The notes below the pieces were generated by a model. It searched no databases, was not told the origin of the DNA, and saw only the letters and a program-made list of their open reading frames with translations. A program made the position numbers and the translations under genes. A DNA stretch of 64,000 nucleotides from AP-15 sp963775875 (GTDB lineage Bacteria; Pseudomonadota; Alphaproteobacteria; ATCC43930; CGMCC-115725). The DNA lies in the NCBI GenBank assembly GCA_963775875.1, contig CAVZKP010000041.1, forward strand, positions 62,001 to 126,000, given 5' to 3'. Within the stretch, counting starts at the first letter, position 1. Each line of letters begins with the position of its first letter. Shown piece after piece: positions 45,178 to 54,433 of the stretch.

Positions 45178-46120
45178 TTATCGCGCGGCTGCCGGTTCGT
45201 CACGGATGTCCCTGGCGATTTTCTTTTGCTGGTCGAATTCCTGACGCCGGCGTTGAATCTCCGCTGCCGACAGGCGCTCGATATTGCAATAGTCGAGCTT
45301 CCATGACGGGTCCTCGCTCCAGCGCAGCGGCGATTGCACGGTCGTGCGCGGCGCCGGCGCCGCTTCGAGAACGCGTAGCGCCATTTCCAGGGTGAACATC
45401 TGCGAATCGGGATCGTTCGGCCGTCCTGCCGAATTACCGAGCGGGAAATCGCTGAATAGAAAGCGCGGCACCCCGCAATATTCGACAATATCCTTGGCGC
45501 ACCCCATCACCACGCTGGCAATGCCATTGGCCTCCAAATGCCGCGCGGCGAGACTTATGCTCTGGTGACACACCGGGCAGTTGGCGACCAGAATGGCGGC
45601 GTCGACCTGGTCGGCACGGCAGCGCGCCAATAGCTCCGGGCAATCTTGATCGAGGGTCACGCGGTGGCTGCGGTTGGTCGGCAGGCCATAAAAATGCGGC
45701 GCCACTTCGCCGATCCGGCCGCGCGCCGCCATCTGGCGCAATTGCATCAGCGGGAACCAGCAGCCGCTGTCTTGCCGCGGTGGTGTGCGCCCGATCGTAG
45801 GCGACGTGCGAGATCCGCAGATCGGGGTCGATCGCGCTATCGGCCGAATAGACCTGGTAAAACTTCGCGGCGGCGTTGTACGCAGCGCCCGGACCCTGGT
45901 CGCCTTTGCCGGGCTGGTAGGGTGCGGCGGTGGTGATCAGGGCGACGCGGCATCCGGCGAGCGGCTGCGGCAGCGGCCGAAACGGGACCGTCGCATAATG
46001 CGCCCAGCGGTACGGCGCGCCATAGCCGAGCGCCTGATAGTAGTCGCGGACCCGTTGCCGGTAGGGGATCGGTTCATCGTATTCGATGGCAAATCCGAAC
46101 CCCGGCTCTCGCCCGGTCAT
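45178..46120 (-). pseudogene. Glycine/sarcosine/betaine reductase component B-like protein (Cys form), +1 frameshift
   Basis: This is a member of the selenoprotein B (GrdB/PrdB) family, whose best known members are selenium enzymes of anaerobic amino-acid reductases. The N-terminus PYRQRVRDYYQALGY, the strand CRVALITTAAPYQPGKGDQG, DLRISHVAYDR, and RGRIGEVAPHFYGLP match in order. The site that carries selenocysteine-proline-x-cysteine in GrdB is here NCPVCHQS, an ordinary TGC cysteine, followed by LAARHLEANGIASVVMG and FSDFPLGNSAGRPNDP. Two frames join if one base is removed in TTGCCGCGG (45774-45780), giving 313 residues reading HTTAQDSGCWFPLMQL. GGGAG is upstream of ATG 46120. It follows the amidohydrolase gene by 21 bp. 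Confidence 0.8.
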
Positions 46121-46141
46121 TCGCCAACTCCCGGCTCTGGA

Positions 46142-47110
46142 TTAATGGGCAAAGCCGAACAGCTGGTGGGCGTTATGATGCAGGATCCGGTCGACCGCGG
46201 CCTCTGGTAGGCCGAGCCGGCTGATATAGGCGAAGGTTTCCGTGTAGGCTTCGTAATCCTGCAACACCGGATAGTCGCTGCCGGTCACCAGATGGTCGGC
46301 GCCAAAGGCTTCGAGGGCGCAGGTGAAGGCCGCTTTCGAGCCGTAGCACACGGTGTCGTACCAGAACCGCTTGGCGGTGACGCTCGGCGCCTCGGCGAGG
46401 TTGGGATGGCCGCTCGGGCTCTGGCCCTGCTGGTCGAGGCGGTTGAGCAGCATCGGGATCGGCCCGCCCAGATGCGGGACGATAAAGCGGATCTTCGGAT
46501 AGCGGTGCGGGATCTGCTTGGCGATCATGTGCAGGACGAAGGTGGCGTCCTCGAGCGAGGTGCCGACCGACGCCGTGTAGCCGTAATCGGTGATGAATGG
46601 CGAGCAGATGCCGGTCACCGACGGATGCACGAACAGGATCGCGCCGCGCCGGTTCATCTCCTCATAGATCGGCTCGAACTCGGTCTCGGCGACCGACCGG
46701 TTCAAGCACGAGATGTGCATATTGACCCCGACGCAGCCCAGTTGGTCGAGCCCGCGCTCCATCTCGCGCAAGGCCGCGTCGATATGCGGCAACGGCAGCA
46801 TCACGTAGGAGGCGATGCGCTGCGGGTAGCGGTGCGCCAGATCGGCATAGCCGTCGTTCAGCATGCCGACCGCTTTGACGCATTCCGCACGATCGGCGAG
46901 GTAGGGCGCGCGGTGCGGCGACAACACCTGCTTTTCGACCCCGGCGGCATCCATCAGCTCGAGCCGGCCGGTGATGTCGGTCGCCGAATCCGACACCGGA
47001 TGCCGCGCGATCCCCTTCTTCTCCGGCACGCCGACCCGCGGTGGAAAGCGGTCGCCCATCAGCTCGCTGTAGTTTTTCGGTATGTAATGGGCATGGACGT
47101 CGACGATCAT
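46142..47110 (-). CDS. Amidohydrolase-2 family protein
   Basis: This 322-residue TIM-barrel metal-dependent hydrolase or decarboxylase has the N-terminal metal motif MIVDVHAHYIP (D-x-H-x-H), GARD-type middle segments (MLPLPHIDAALREMERGL), FVPHLGGP-like IRFIVPHLGGPIP, and the C-terminal metal motif VTGSDYPVLQDYEAY. Most similar proteins are ACMSD-like decarboxylases or putative hydrolases. The start at 47110 begins right at the first conserved strand and has a GGGGGAA leader; a longer frame to 47179 is open. It is transcribed with the GrdB-like gene. Confidence 0.87.
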   Translation of the reverse strand: MIVDVHAHYIPKNYSELMGDRFPPRVGVPEKKGIARHPVSDSATDITGRLELMDAAGVEKQVLSPHRAPYLADRAECVKAVGMLNDGYADLAHRYPQRIASYVMLPLPHIDAALREMERGLDQLGCVGVNMHISCLNRSVAETEFEPIYEEMNRRGAILFVHPSVTGICSPFITDYGYTASVGTSLEDATFVLHMIAKQIPHRYPKIRFIVPHLGGPIPMLLNRLDQQGQSPSGHPNLAEAPSVTAKRFWYDTVCYGSKAAFTCALEAFGADHLVTGSDYPVLQDYEAYTETFAYISRLGLPEAAVDRILHHNAHQLFGFAH

Positions 47111-47256
47111 CAGCCATTTCCCCCTTTTCGCCACAACCTCGGCGTAGCTAGGCTCGGTCTGCGGGAACCAAGCCGCCACGATACGGGCCAGGGTAAGCTG
47201 CGCCGGCGCGGGCAGGCAAGGTCGGCGCTCCGCGCTCGTCCGTAGAGGATGTCAGG

Positions 47257-49344
47257 GTGGCGGCAATCAGCGGCTCCGGGCTTTCGGCGAGGGATGCGCC
47301 GCACCGATCGAGCGCGGTTTTTAGCGGCCAGCGCTTGCGGGACGCGGCAACCGCAGCCGCCCCGGCGGTGCTATTCGGCTTGCGGCTCTGGGCTTCGGTC
47401 TGCCTGGCGCTCTACGTCGCCTTCTGGCTCGAACTCGACAACGCCTTCTGGGCGGGAACCACCGCGGCAATCGTCTGCCAGCCCCATCTCGGTGCGTCAC
47501 TGCGCAAGGGCTGGTACCGGATGATCGGCACCGTGGTTGGAGCGGTGGCGATCGTGGTGCTGACCGCGTGCTTTCCGCAAGACCGGGCCGCCTTCCTCGT
47601 CAGCCTGGCGCTATGGGGGGCCGCAAGCGCTCTCCTGGCGACGATCCTGCGCAATTTCGCTGCCTATGGGGCAGCGCTAGCCGGATACACCGCCGCGATC
47701 ATCGCGAGCGACCAGCTCGGGGCGACCGGGGGAGTTAACGGATTGGCGTTCACACTCGCGGTGGCCCGCGCCAGCGAGATCTGTATCGGCATCGTTTGCG
47801 CCGGGATCATTCTCCTGGTGACCGATCTTGGCGGGGCCAGTCGCCGCCTGGCCTCGCTGTTCGCGTCGGTCTCGGCGGAGATCGCGGGCCGGTTCATCGG
47901 CAGCTTGTCGCAGACCGGGCTGGAACTGTCGGAGACGCAGGCGGTCCGCCGCGAACTGGTTAGGCAGGTCACCGCGCTCGACCCGGTCATCGACGAGGCG
48001 CTCGGGGAATCCTCGCGGCTGCGCTATCATTCGCCGGTGCTGCAGGCGGCGGTGGACGGTTTGTTCGCCGCGCTGGCTGGCTGGCGCACGGTGGCGGTTC
48101 ACCTCGCCGGGCTGTCGCATGACGAAGCGCGGCAGGGGGCGGATGCGGTGCTGCAAAGGCTGCCTCGGGAGCTGCGCGACGCGCCGCTGCAAGGCCGGCC
48201 GAGCCGTTGGCTGGCCGATCCCATCGAGCTGTGCCGGATGTGCGAAGCGCTGGTGCGGGCGCTGGTCGCCCTCCCGGCCCGCACGCCGTCACTGCGATTG
48301 GTCGCCGACCAGGCGGCTGAGGTTTTCATCGGCATTTCGCAGGCGCTCAACGGGCTGGCATTGCTTGTCGACGATCCCGCCCGACCGGTTCCTCGCCGCG
48401 GCGGCGTCCGGCTGCGCGTGCCCGACTGGCTGCCGGCGCTGGTCAATGCTTTGCGGACTTTCCTGACGATCGGCGCGGTCATGCTGTTCTGGATCGTCAC
48501 CGCATGGCCCGATGGCGCAACGGCCATCACCTTCGCCGCGATCGGCGTCATCCTGTTCGCGGCCAGAGCCGATCATGCCTACGACATCGCGATCGGCTTC
48601 ATGCTCGGCAGCATCCTGACCGTCGCGGTTGCGGCGACCGTCAAATTTGCGGTGTTGCCGAACGTACAGACCTATGTCGGGTTCAGCCTGGTGATTGGTC
48701 TGGTGCTGGTGCCGGTGGGCGCCTTTCTCGCCCTGCAGTGGCAACCGGCGATTTTCACCGGGGTGGTGACGGCTTTTGTTCCGCTGCTCGCGCCGGCCAA
48801 CCCGATGACTTACGACACTCAGCAATTCTATAACTCCGCCGTAGCGATCATCGCCGGCGTCGGCGCCGCCGCGCTGTCATTTCGCTTGCTGCCGCCGGTG
48901 TCGCCGGCGCTGCGCACCCGTCGGCTGCTGGCTCTCACCTTGCGCGATCTGCGACGTCTGGCGATCGGCCCGATCCCCGGCACGCCGGACGATTGGCAGG
49001 GCCGCATCTATGGCCGCCTGACGGTATTGCCGGATGCGGCCGATGGGTTGCAGCGCTCGCAGCTCGTGGCGGCGCTGCTGGTTGGCACCGAGATCATCCG
49101 ACTTTGCCGGATTGTCCACCGGTTCGACATGGGCGCCATGCTCGACACCGCGCTCGAGGCCGTGGCGCAAGGCAACAATGCGATGGCGACGGGACGGTTG
49201 GCCCGGCTCGACCAGGCCCTCGCCGCACGGTCCGGCGCCGGGACAGGAGCGCCGGCGGCGCTGCGGGCGCGTGGCAGCATCCTTGCAATCTCGGAGGCGC
49301 TTACCCAACATGCCGCCTATTTCGGCACCGGAGGGCCGGGGTGA
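47257..49344 (+). CDS. FUSC-family aromatic acid exporter membrane subunit (AaeB-like)
   Basis: This 695-residue membrane protein has two blocks of helices separated by a long cytoplasmic region, the layout of FUSC proteins such as AaeB and YccS. The first block begins FGLRLWASVCLALYVAFWL and includes AFWAGTTAAIVCQPHLGASLRKGWYR, here shown as separate stretches of the conserved FUSC motif. The second block starts near residue 390 with ALRTFLTIGAVMLFWIVTA. AaeB works with a HlyD-type partner and a DUF1656 protein to export aromatic carboxylic acids. Both partners follow directly, in the usual order. GTG 47257 is the likely start. Confidence 0.9.
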   Translation: MAAISGSGLSARDAPHRSSAVFSGQRLRDAATAAAPAVLFGLRLWASVCLALYVAFWLELDNAFWAGTTAAIVCQPHLGASLRKGWYRMIGTVVGAVAIVVLTACFPQDRAAFLVSLALWGAASALLATILRNFAAYGAALAGYTAAIIASDQLGATGGVNGLAFTLAVARASEICIGIVCAGIILLVTDLGGASRRLASLFASVSAEIAGRFIGSLSQTGLELSETQAVRRELVRQVTALDPVIDEALGESSRLRYHSPVLQAAVDGLFAALAGWRTVAVHLAGLSHDEARQGADAVLQRLPRELRDAPLQGRPSRWLADPIELCRMCEALVRALVALPARTPSLRLVADQAAEVFIGISQALNGLALLVDDPARPVPRRGGVRLRVPDWLPALVNALRTFLTIGAVMLFWIVTAWPDGATAITFAAIGVILFAARADHAYDIAIGFMLGSILTVAVAATVKFAVLPNVQTYVGFSLVIGLVLVPVGAFLALQWQPAIFTGVVTAFVPLLAPANPMTYDTQQFYNSAVAIIAGVGAAALSFRLLPPVSPALRTRRLLALTLRDLRRLAIGPIPGTPDDWQGRIYGRLTVLPDAADGLQRSQLVAALLVGTEIIRLCRIVHRFDMGAMLDTALEAVAQGNNAMATGRLARLDQALAARSGAGTGAPAALRARGSILAISEALTQHAAYFGTGGPG

Positions 49345-49544
49345 GATTCGCCGAAATCAACCTTTTCGGCGTCTACGTTGCGCCGATCTCGTTGATGATG
49401 GTGGCGGCATGGCTGATCGTGATCGGGCTGCGCCGGTTTGCGGCGCATTTCGGACTGCTGCGCTATGTCTGGCATCCGGCGCTGTTCGTTTTCGGGGTGT
49501 ATATGATCGTCCTGTCCTCGATCGTCCTGCTTTTCGCGCGCTGA
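49341..49544 (+). CDS. DUF1656-family small membrane protein (AaeX-like)
   Basis: This 67-residue protein has two predicted membrane segments (ISLMMVAAWLIVIGL and ALFVFGVYMIVLSSIVLLF), matching DUF1656/AaeX. The N-terminal EINLFGVYVAPI is the family signature. GTG 49341 overlaps the FUSC stop as GTGA, so it is translationally coupled. It is the small member of the aromatic-acid efflux set. Confidence 0.9.
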   Translation: MRFAEINLFGVYVAPISLMMVAAWLIVIGLRRFAAHFGLLRYVWHPALFVFGVYMIVLSSIVLLFAR

Positions 49545-49553
49545 GAGCCGCCG

Positions 49554-50531
49554 ATGGCCGACGTCGAAGCGAAGGCTAAACGCGAGACGACGGCTTCCCA
49601 GCAGCGCGACGACTGGGTCCCTCCGCCGGTCGTCCGTGACCAGCCCAAGCGCCGGCTGCGCATCGTTCCGGTGCTGATCACATTGGCGACGATCGCGGTT
49701 GCCGGGGCGCTCGGCTGGGCGATGTGGAACGCCTATATGGGCGCGCCGTGGACCCGCGACGGCACGGTGCGCGTCTATGTCGTGACCATGGCGCCGCAGG
49801 TCGCCGGGCAAATCGTCGAGCTGCCGGTCGCCGACAATCAGTTTGTCCACAAGGGCGATCTGCTGATGACGATCGATCCGACCAACTACAAGATCGCCGT
49901 CAGCCTGGCCGAGGCGGCGGTGCAGCAGGCCAAGGTCAACGCAGAGAACGCCGAACGAGAGGCACAGCGCCGGCAGGAATTAAGCACGCTCTCAACCACG
50001 ATCGAGCAGAAGCAGACCTTTGAGACCAGCGCCTTGGCCGCCCAGGCCAGCTATCAGCAGGCGGTGGCCAATCTGAACCAGGCGCGGGTCAACCTCGAGC
50101 GCACCCAGATCCGGTCGCCGGTCAATGGCTGGGTGACCAATCTGCTGGCCCAACTCGGCGACTACGCCAATGTCGGTCAGAACGAAATCTCGCTGGTCGA
50201 CGCCGATTCGTTCTGGGTGGACGGCTATTTCGAGGAGACCAATCTCGGCGCGATCCACGAGGGCGATCCGGCGACCATCAAGCTGATGGGCTACCCCCAG
50301 GTCGTTCACGGCCATGTCGCCAGCATCGCCCGCGCCATCAACGTCGCCAACGCTCAGGCCGCCCAGCAGGGGCTCGCCTTGGTCAACCCGATCTTCACCT
50401 GGGTGCGCCTGGCCCAGCGCATCCCGGTGCGCATCCACATCGATCGGGTGCCAAAGGGCGTGGTTCTGGTGGCCGGGATGACAGCCACCGTGCAGATCGA
50501 TCGCCCGCCCCGGCCGACCGCCGCCAAGTGA
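49554..50531 (+). CDS. HlyD-family periplasmic adaptor subunit (AaeA-like)
   Basis: This 325-residue membrane-fusion protein has one N-terminal membrane span (VPVLITLATIAVAGALGWAMW). A lipoyl/barrel start follows, PWTRDGTVRVYVVTMAPQV, then AGQIVELPVADNQFVHKGD, a coiled-coil arm rich in alanine and glutamine (AAVQQAKVNAENAEREAQR) and the C-terminal beta domain. It completes the FUSC-DUF1656-HlyD efflux set. No outer-membrane channel gene follows, so a TolC-type protein elsewhere would be needed if it crosses the outer membrane. Its start is 9 bp after the DUF1656 stop. Confidence 0.91.
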   Translation: MADVEAKAKRETTASQQRDDWVPPPVVRDQPKRRLRIVPVLITLATIAVAGALGWAMWNAYMGAPWTRDGTVRVYVVTMAPQVAGQIVELPVADNQFVHKGDLLMTIDPTNYKIAVSLAEAAVQQAKVNAENAEREAQRRQELSTLSTTIEQKQTFETSALAAQASYQQAVANLNQARVNLERTQIRSPVNGWVTNLLAQLGDYANVGQNEISLVDADSFWVDGYFEETNLGAIHEGDPATIKLMGYPQVVHGHVASIARAINVANAQAAQQGLALVNPIFTWVRLAQRIPVRIHIDRVPKGVVLVAGMTATVQIDRPPRPTAAK

Positions 50532-50731
50532 GCCCGCCCAGATAAGCGGCCTGGCCGATAGGCTTTGGCATTGCTCTCTTAAAGGTTGCGGAACTTGACA
50601 ATTTGCGTGCTTTTGTCGCATCTGCCGCTGGCGCGTCGCCGCGCCGGGCCGTGGCGCGCGCAAGGTTTCAGCGGCGCGCCAAGCGGCTGCCGGCATGAAT
50701 TTTGCTAAAAAATCAGGGGAGGGCAATCACG

Positions 50732-52006
50732 ATGGCAGATGACCGTACTTTCCAACCGGCCGCCGGGCTCAGCCGCCGCCGGCTGCTGCGCTGGAGCGCG
50801 GCCGGCGGCGCCGCGGCAATGCTGGCGCCGGCCCCGTGGCGGGCCGCGTTCGGCGATGCCAAGCCATACAAGATCGGCAGCCTGCAACCGCTGACCGGCC
50901 TCGCCGCTTCCGGCGGCAAGACCGCCGTGGTCGGCATCCAGATGGCGGTCGACCGCATCAACAAAATGGGCGGCATCAACGGCCGGCCGGTGGAGTTGAT
51001 CGTCGCCGACGACCAATCCAAGCCCGATGTCGGGCGCCGCGCCGTCGAAAAGCTGGTCGAAGAGGATAATATCGACGCCCATGTCGGCGGTTTTCTGTCG
51101 AATGTCTGCCTCGCCTGCTCGCCGGTGTGGGAGAACCACCAGCTGGTCAACCTGATCGGGGTGTGCCTCGACACCACGCTGACCACGACAAAATGCAACC
51201 GCTACACGTTTCGCACCTTTGACTACGCCCCGGCCCAGGCGGTCGCCTTCGCGCCCTATCTGGTCAACCAGCTGGGCAAGAAATGGCACATCATCTACGC
51301 CGATTATGCCTGGGGGCAATCGACCCGCGACGCCTATGCCGAGCAGATCAAAAAGCAGGGCGGCGAGGTCGTCGGCGGCACCGGAATCCCGCTCGGCACC
51401 GCCGACACGACCCCGTTCCTGGCCAAGATCAACGGCGATTTCGACGGGCTGTTCGGGATCTCGTTCGCCACCGACGGCATCACCCTGGCCAATCAGCTCT
51501 ACGATCTCGGCCTGACCAAGAAATACAAATGGGCCGGCGACGGGGCCATCGCCGAATCGACCAATCTGCCGGCGCTGGGCAACAAGATCGAGGGCTTCGT
51601 CGGCATCAACCGCTATCTGCCGGTGTTCGATCCGCCGCTCGATACGCCGGCGAACCACAAGTTTTTCAATGACGCCGTCGCCCGGCTGAAAAAGATCGAT
51701 CCTTCCGGCCCGCTGCCCGATCGCTACACCCAGTCGAATTACGAGGCGATGAACGCGCTCAAGCTCGGCATCGAGAAATCCGGCTTCCAGGGGCGCGACG
51801 ACACGCCGAAGCTGATCGCCGCGCTGGAGGGGCTGGAGATGAAGGAAGGCGACGATTTTCCGCAGGGCGACAAGACCCTGCGCAAGGAGGATCACCAGGC
51901 ATTCCTGCGCGAGTTCCTGTTTGTGATCAAGGACGGCAAGCCGCACATCCTCGAAACCGTGCCGAAGGACAAGACCCTGGTGCCGCCGGCCTGCACGTTC
52001 GCCTAG
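50732..52006 (+). CDS. Branched-chain-type ABC transporter substrate-binding protein
   Basis: This 424-residue periplasmic binding protein is of the LivJ/LivK (type I) family. A twin-arginine signal, SRRRLLRWSAAGGAAAML, precedes the mature start YKIGSLQPLTGLAASGGK. The first lobe shows GIQMAVDRINKMGGINGRPV and DDQSKPDVGRRAVEKLVEE. ATG 50732 follows GGGGAGGG by about 9 bp. It opens a five-gene importer operon with both ATPases and both permeases. The substrate (branched-chain or aromatic amino acid, amide or other small organic molecule) cannot be told from sequence. Confidence 0.93.
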   Translation: MADDRTFQPAAGLSRRRLLRWSAAGGAAAMLAPAPWRAAFGDAKPYKIGSLQPLTGLAASGGKTAVVGIQMAVDRINKMGGINGRPVELIVADDQSKPDVGRRAVEKLVEEDNIDAHVGGFLSNVCLACSPVWENHQLVNLIGVCLDTTLTTTKCNRYTFRTFDYAPAQAVAFAPYLVNQLGKKWHIIYADYAWGQSTRDAYAEQIKKQGGEVVGGTGIPLGTADTTPFLAKINGDFDGLFGISFATDGITLANQLYDLGLTKKYKWAGDGAIAESTNLPALGNKIEGFVGINRYLPVFDPPLDTPANHKFFNDAVARLKKIDPSGPLPDRYTQSNYEAMNALKLGIEKSGFQGRDDTPKLIAALEGLEMKEGDDFPQGDKTLRKEDHQAFLREFLFVIKDGKPHILETVPKDKTLVPPACTFA

Positions 52007-52800
52007 GTGAGCGCCGAAATTTTAGGCAAAGCGCCGGCGCCGGCGAGCGATGGCAGGGGGCCGGGATTGCCCCCGATCCTGAGCACCGAGGCCCTGAGCG
52101 TGCGGTTCGGCGGTCTGACCGCGCTCGGCAATGTCGATTTCGCGGTCGCGCCGGGCGAATTGCGGGCCGTGATCGGCCCGAACGGGGCGGGCAAGAGCAC
52201 GTTTTTCAATTGCCTGACCGGGGTATTGCGCCCCTCTTCCGGCCATATCCGGTTCGATGGCGAGGACATCACCGGGCTCCCTCCCGACCGGGTGTCGCGC
52301 AAGGGGATCGCCCGCTCCTATCAGATCACCAATATCCTGCCCAACGCCACGACCCTCGAAAACGCCCGCATCGCCGCCCAGTCGCGTCGCCACGGCTGGA
52401 GCCTGCTGACCCACCACCGGGCCTTTCGCGACATCATCGAAAAGGCCGAGATGGCGCTGGAGGCGGTCGGCCTGCTCGGCAAGGCGCACGAACTCGCAGC
52501 CAACCTGTCGCATGGCGAACAGCGCAATCTGGAAATCGGCATCGCGCTGGCAACCGAGCCGCGGCTGCTTTGTCTCGACGAGCCGACCGCCGGGATGAGT
52601 GCGGCGGAAACCCACGAGACGATGGAGCTGGTGCGCCGCATCGGCCGCGATCTGACCATCCTGATCGTCGAGCACGACATGCAGGTGGTGATGGAGCTGG
52701 CCGACCGGGTTACCGTGCTCCACTATGGCCAGATCCTGGCCGAGGGAACCCCGGCGCAAATCCAGCAGAACCCCCGGGTGCTCGAAGTCTATCTCGGGAC

Positions 52801-52804
<4 letters not shown>
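52007..52804 (+). CDS. livG: Branched-chain-type ABC transporter ATPase, LivG type
   Basis: This 265-residue ABC ATPase has Walker A GPNGAGKST, signature LSHGEQRNLEIG and Walker B LLCLDEPTAGMS, then the H-loop in ILIVEHDMQVVME. The EDITGLPPDRVSRKGIARSYQ insert is typical of the LivG half. GTG 52007 begins directly after the binding-protein stop. About 25 extra residues precede the usual LivG start. It pairs with the LivF-type ATPase downstream, and the two overlap by 4 bp. Confidence 0.95.
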
Positions 52805-53559
<755 letters not shown>

Positions 53560-53560
53560 G

Positions 53561-54433
53561 ATGGGCGTACCGCTGCAGCAGGTATTGATCCAGACCGTCA
53601 ACGGCGTGGTCACCGGCATGATCCTGGCGCTGGTGGCCTCGGGCCTGACGTTGATTTTCGGGATCATGGACGTGGTCAACTTCGCCCATGGCGAATTGTT
53701 CATGCTCGGCGCCTATGTCGGCGTCTTGACCCTGGCGGCGACCGGCAGCTTCTGGCTGGCGTTGATCGCCGCCACGATCGCGATCGGCGTGCTCGGCGCG
53801 GCGATCTATGTGACCACGCTGCGGCCGCTGCTCGGCCGCGATCCGCTGACCACGATCCTCGCCACCTTCGGCATCTCGTTGGTATTGCAGAATTATGCGC
53901 TGTGGCAGTTCGGCCCGATCGCGCGCAAGCTGGCCGAGCCGATCACCGGCCATTTCACCCTCTTTTACCTCGACTATCCGTGGTATCGGGTGGTCATCGC
54001 GTTGATCTCGGCGGCGATCATCGGCGGTCTCTGGCTGTTTCTCAAATTCGGCACCTGGGGCATCTGGATCCGCGCCACGACGCAGGACCGGGTCATGGCC
54101 CAGGCGATGGGCATCCCGGTGCCGTGGGTGCTGATGACGGTGTTCGCCATCGGCGCCGGCATGGCGGGGGCGAGCGGGGTGTTGTTCGGGCCGCTGACCG
54201 CGGTCAACTCCTCGATGGGGGTCGACTGGATTTTGAAGGTGTTTATCGTCGTCGTGGTCGGCGGCATGGGCAACCTCGCCGGCTCGATCGCCGCCGCCCT
54301 GCTGATCAGCCTGCTCGAAGCCTATGCCTCGCTGTGGGTCAGCCCGGCGCAGGCGGTCATCGTCTCGTTTGTCGTCCTGATCCTGACCCTGCTGTTCCGC
54401 CCGACCGGGCTGTTCGCTTCGGCGACGCGATGA
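53561..54433 (+). CDS. livH: Branched-chain-type ABC transporter permease, LivH type
   Basis: This 290-residue inner-membrane permease has about eight membrane spans. LTLIFGIMDVVNFAHGELFMLG is the LivH hallmark (shown here in two overlapping parts, FGIMDVVNFAHGE and ELFMLGAYVG). AQAMGIPVPWVLMTVFAIGAG is the loop that docks on the ATPases, and FIVVVVGGMGNLAGSI comes near the end. Its start is 1 bp after the livF stop and its end overlaps livM as ATGA. Confidence 0.94.
   Translation: MGVPLQQVLIQTVNGVVTGMILALVASGLTLIFGIMDVVNFAHGELFMLGAYVGVLTLAATGSFWLALIAATIAIGVLGAAIYVTTLRPLLGRDPLTTILATFGISLVLQNYALWQFGPIARKLAEPITGHFTLFYLDYPWYRVVIALISAAIIGGLWLFLKFGTWGIWIRATTQDRVMAQAMGIPVPWVLMTVFAIGAGMAGASGVLFGPLTAVNSSMGVDWILKVFIVVVVGGMGNLAGSIAAALLISLLEAYASLWVSPAQAVIVSFVVLILTLLFRPTGLFASATR

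Noticed and set aside
45090..45395. Plus-strand frame starting MLASIVAKAILSIILPYPSP
   Set aside because: No ribosome site and it runs across the opposite-strand GrdB-like gene.
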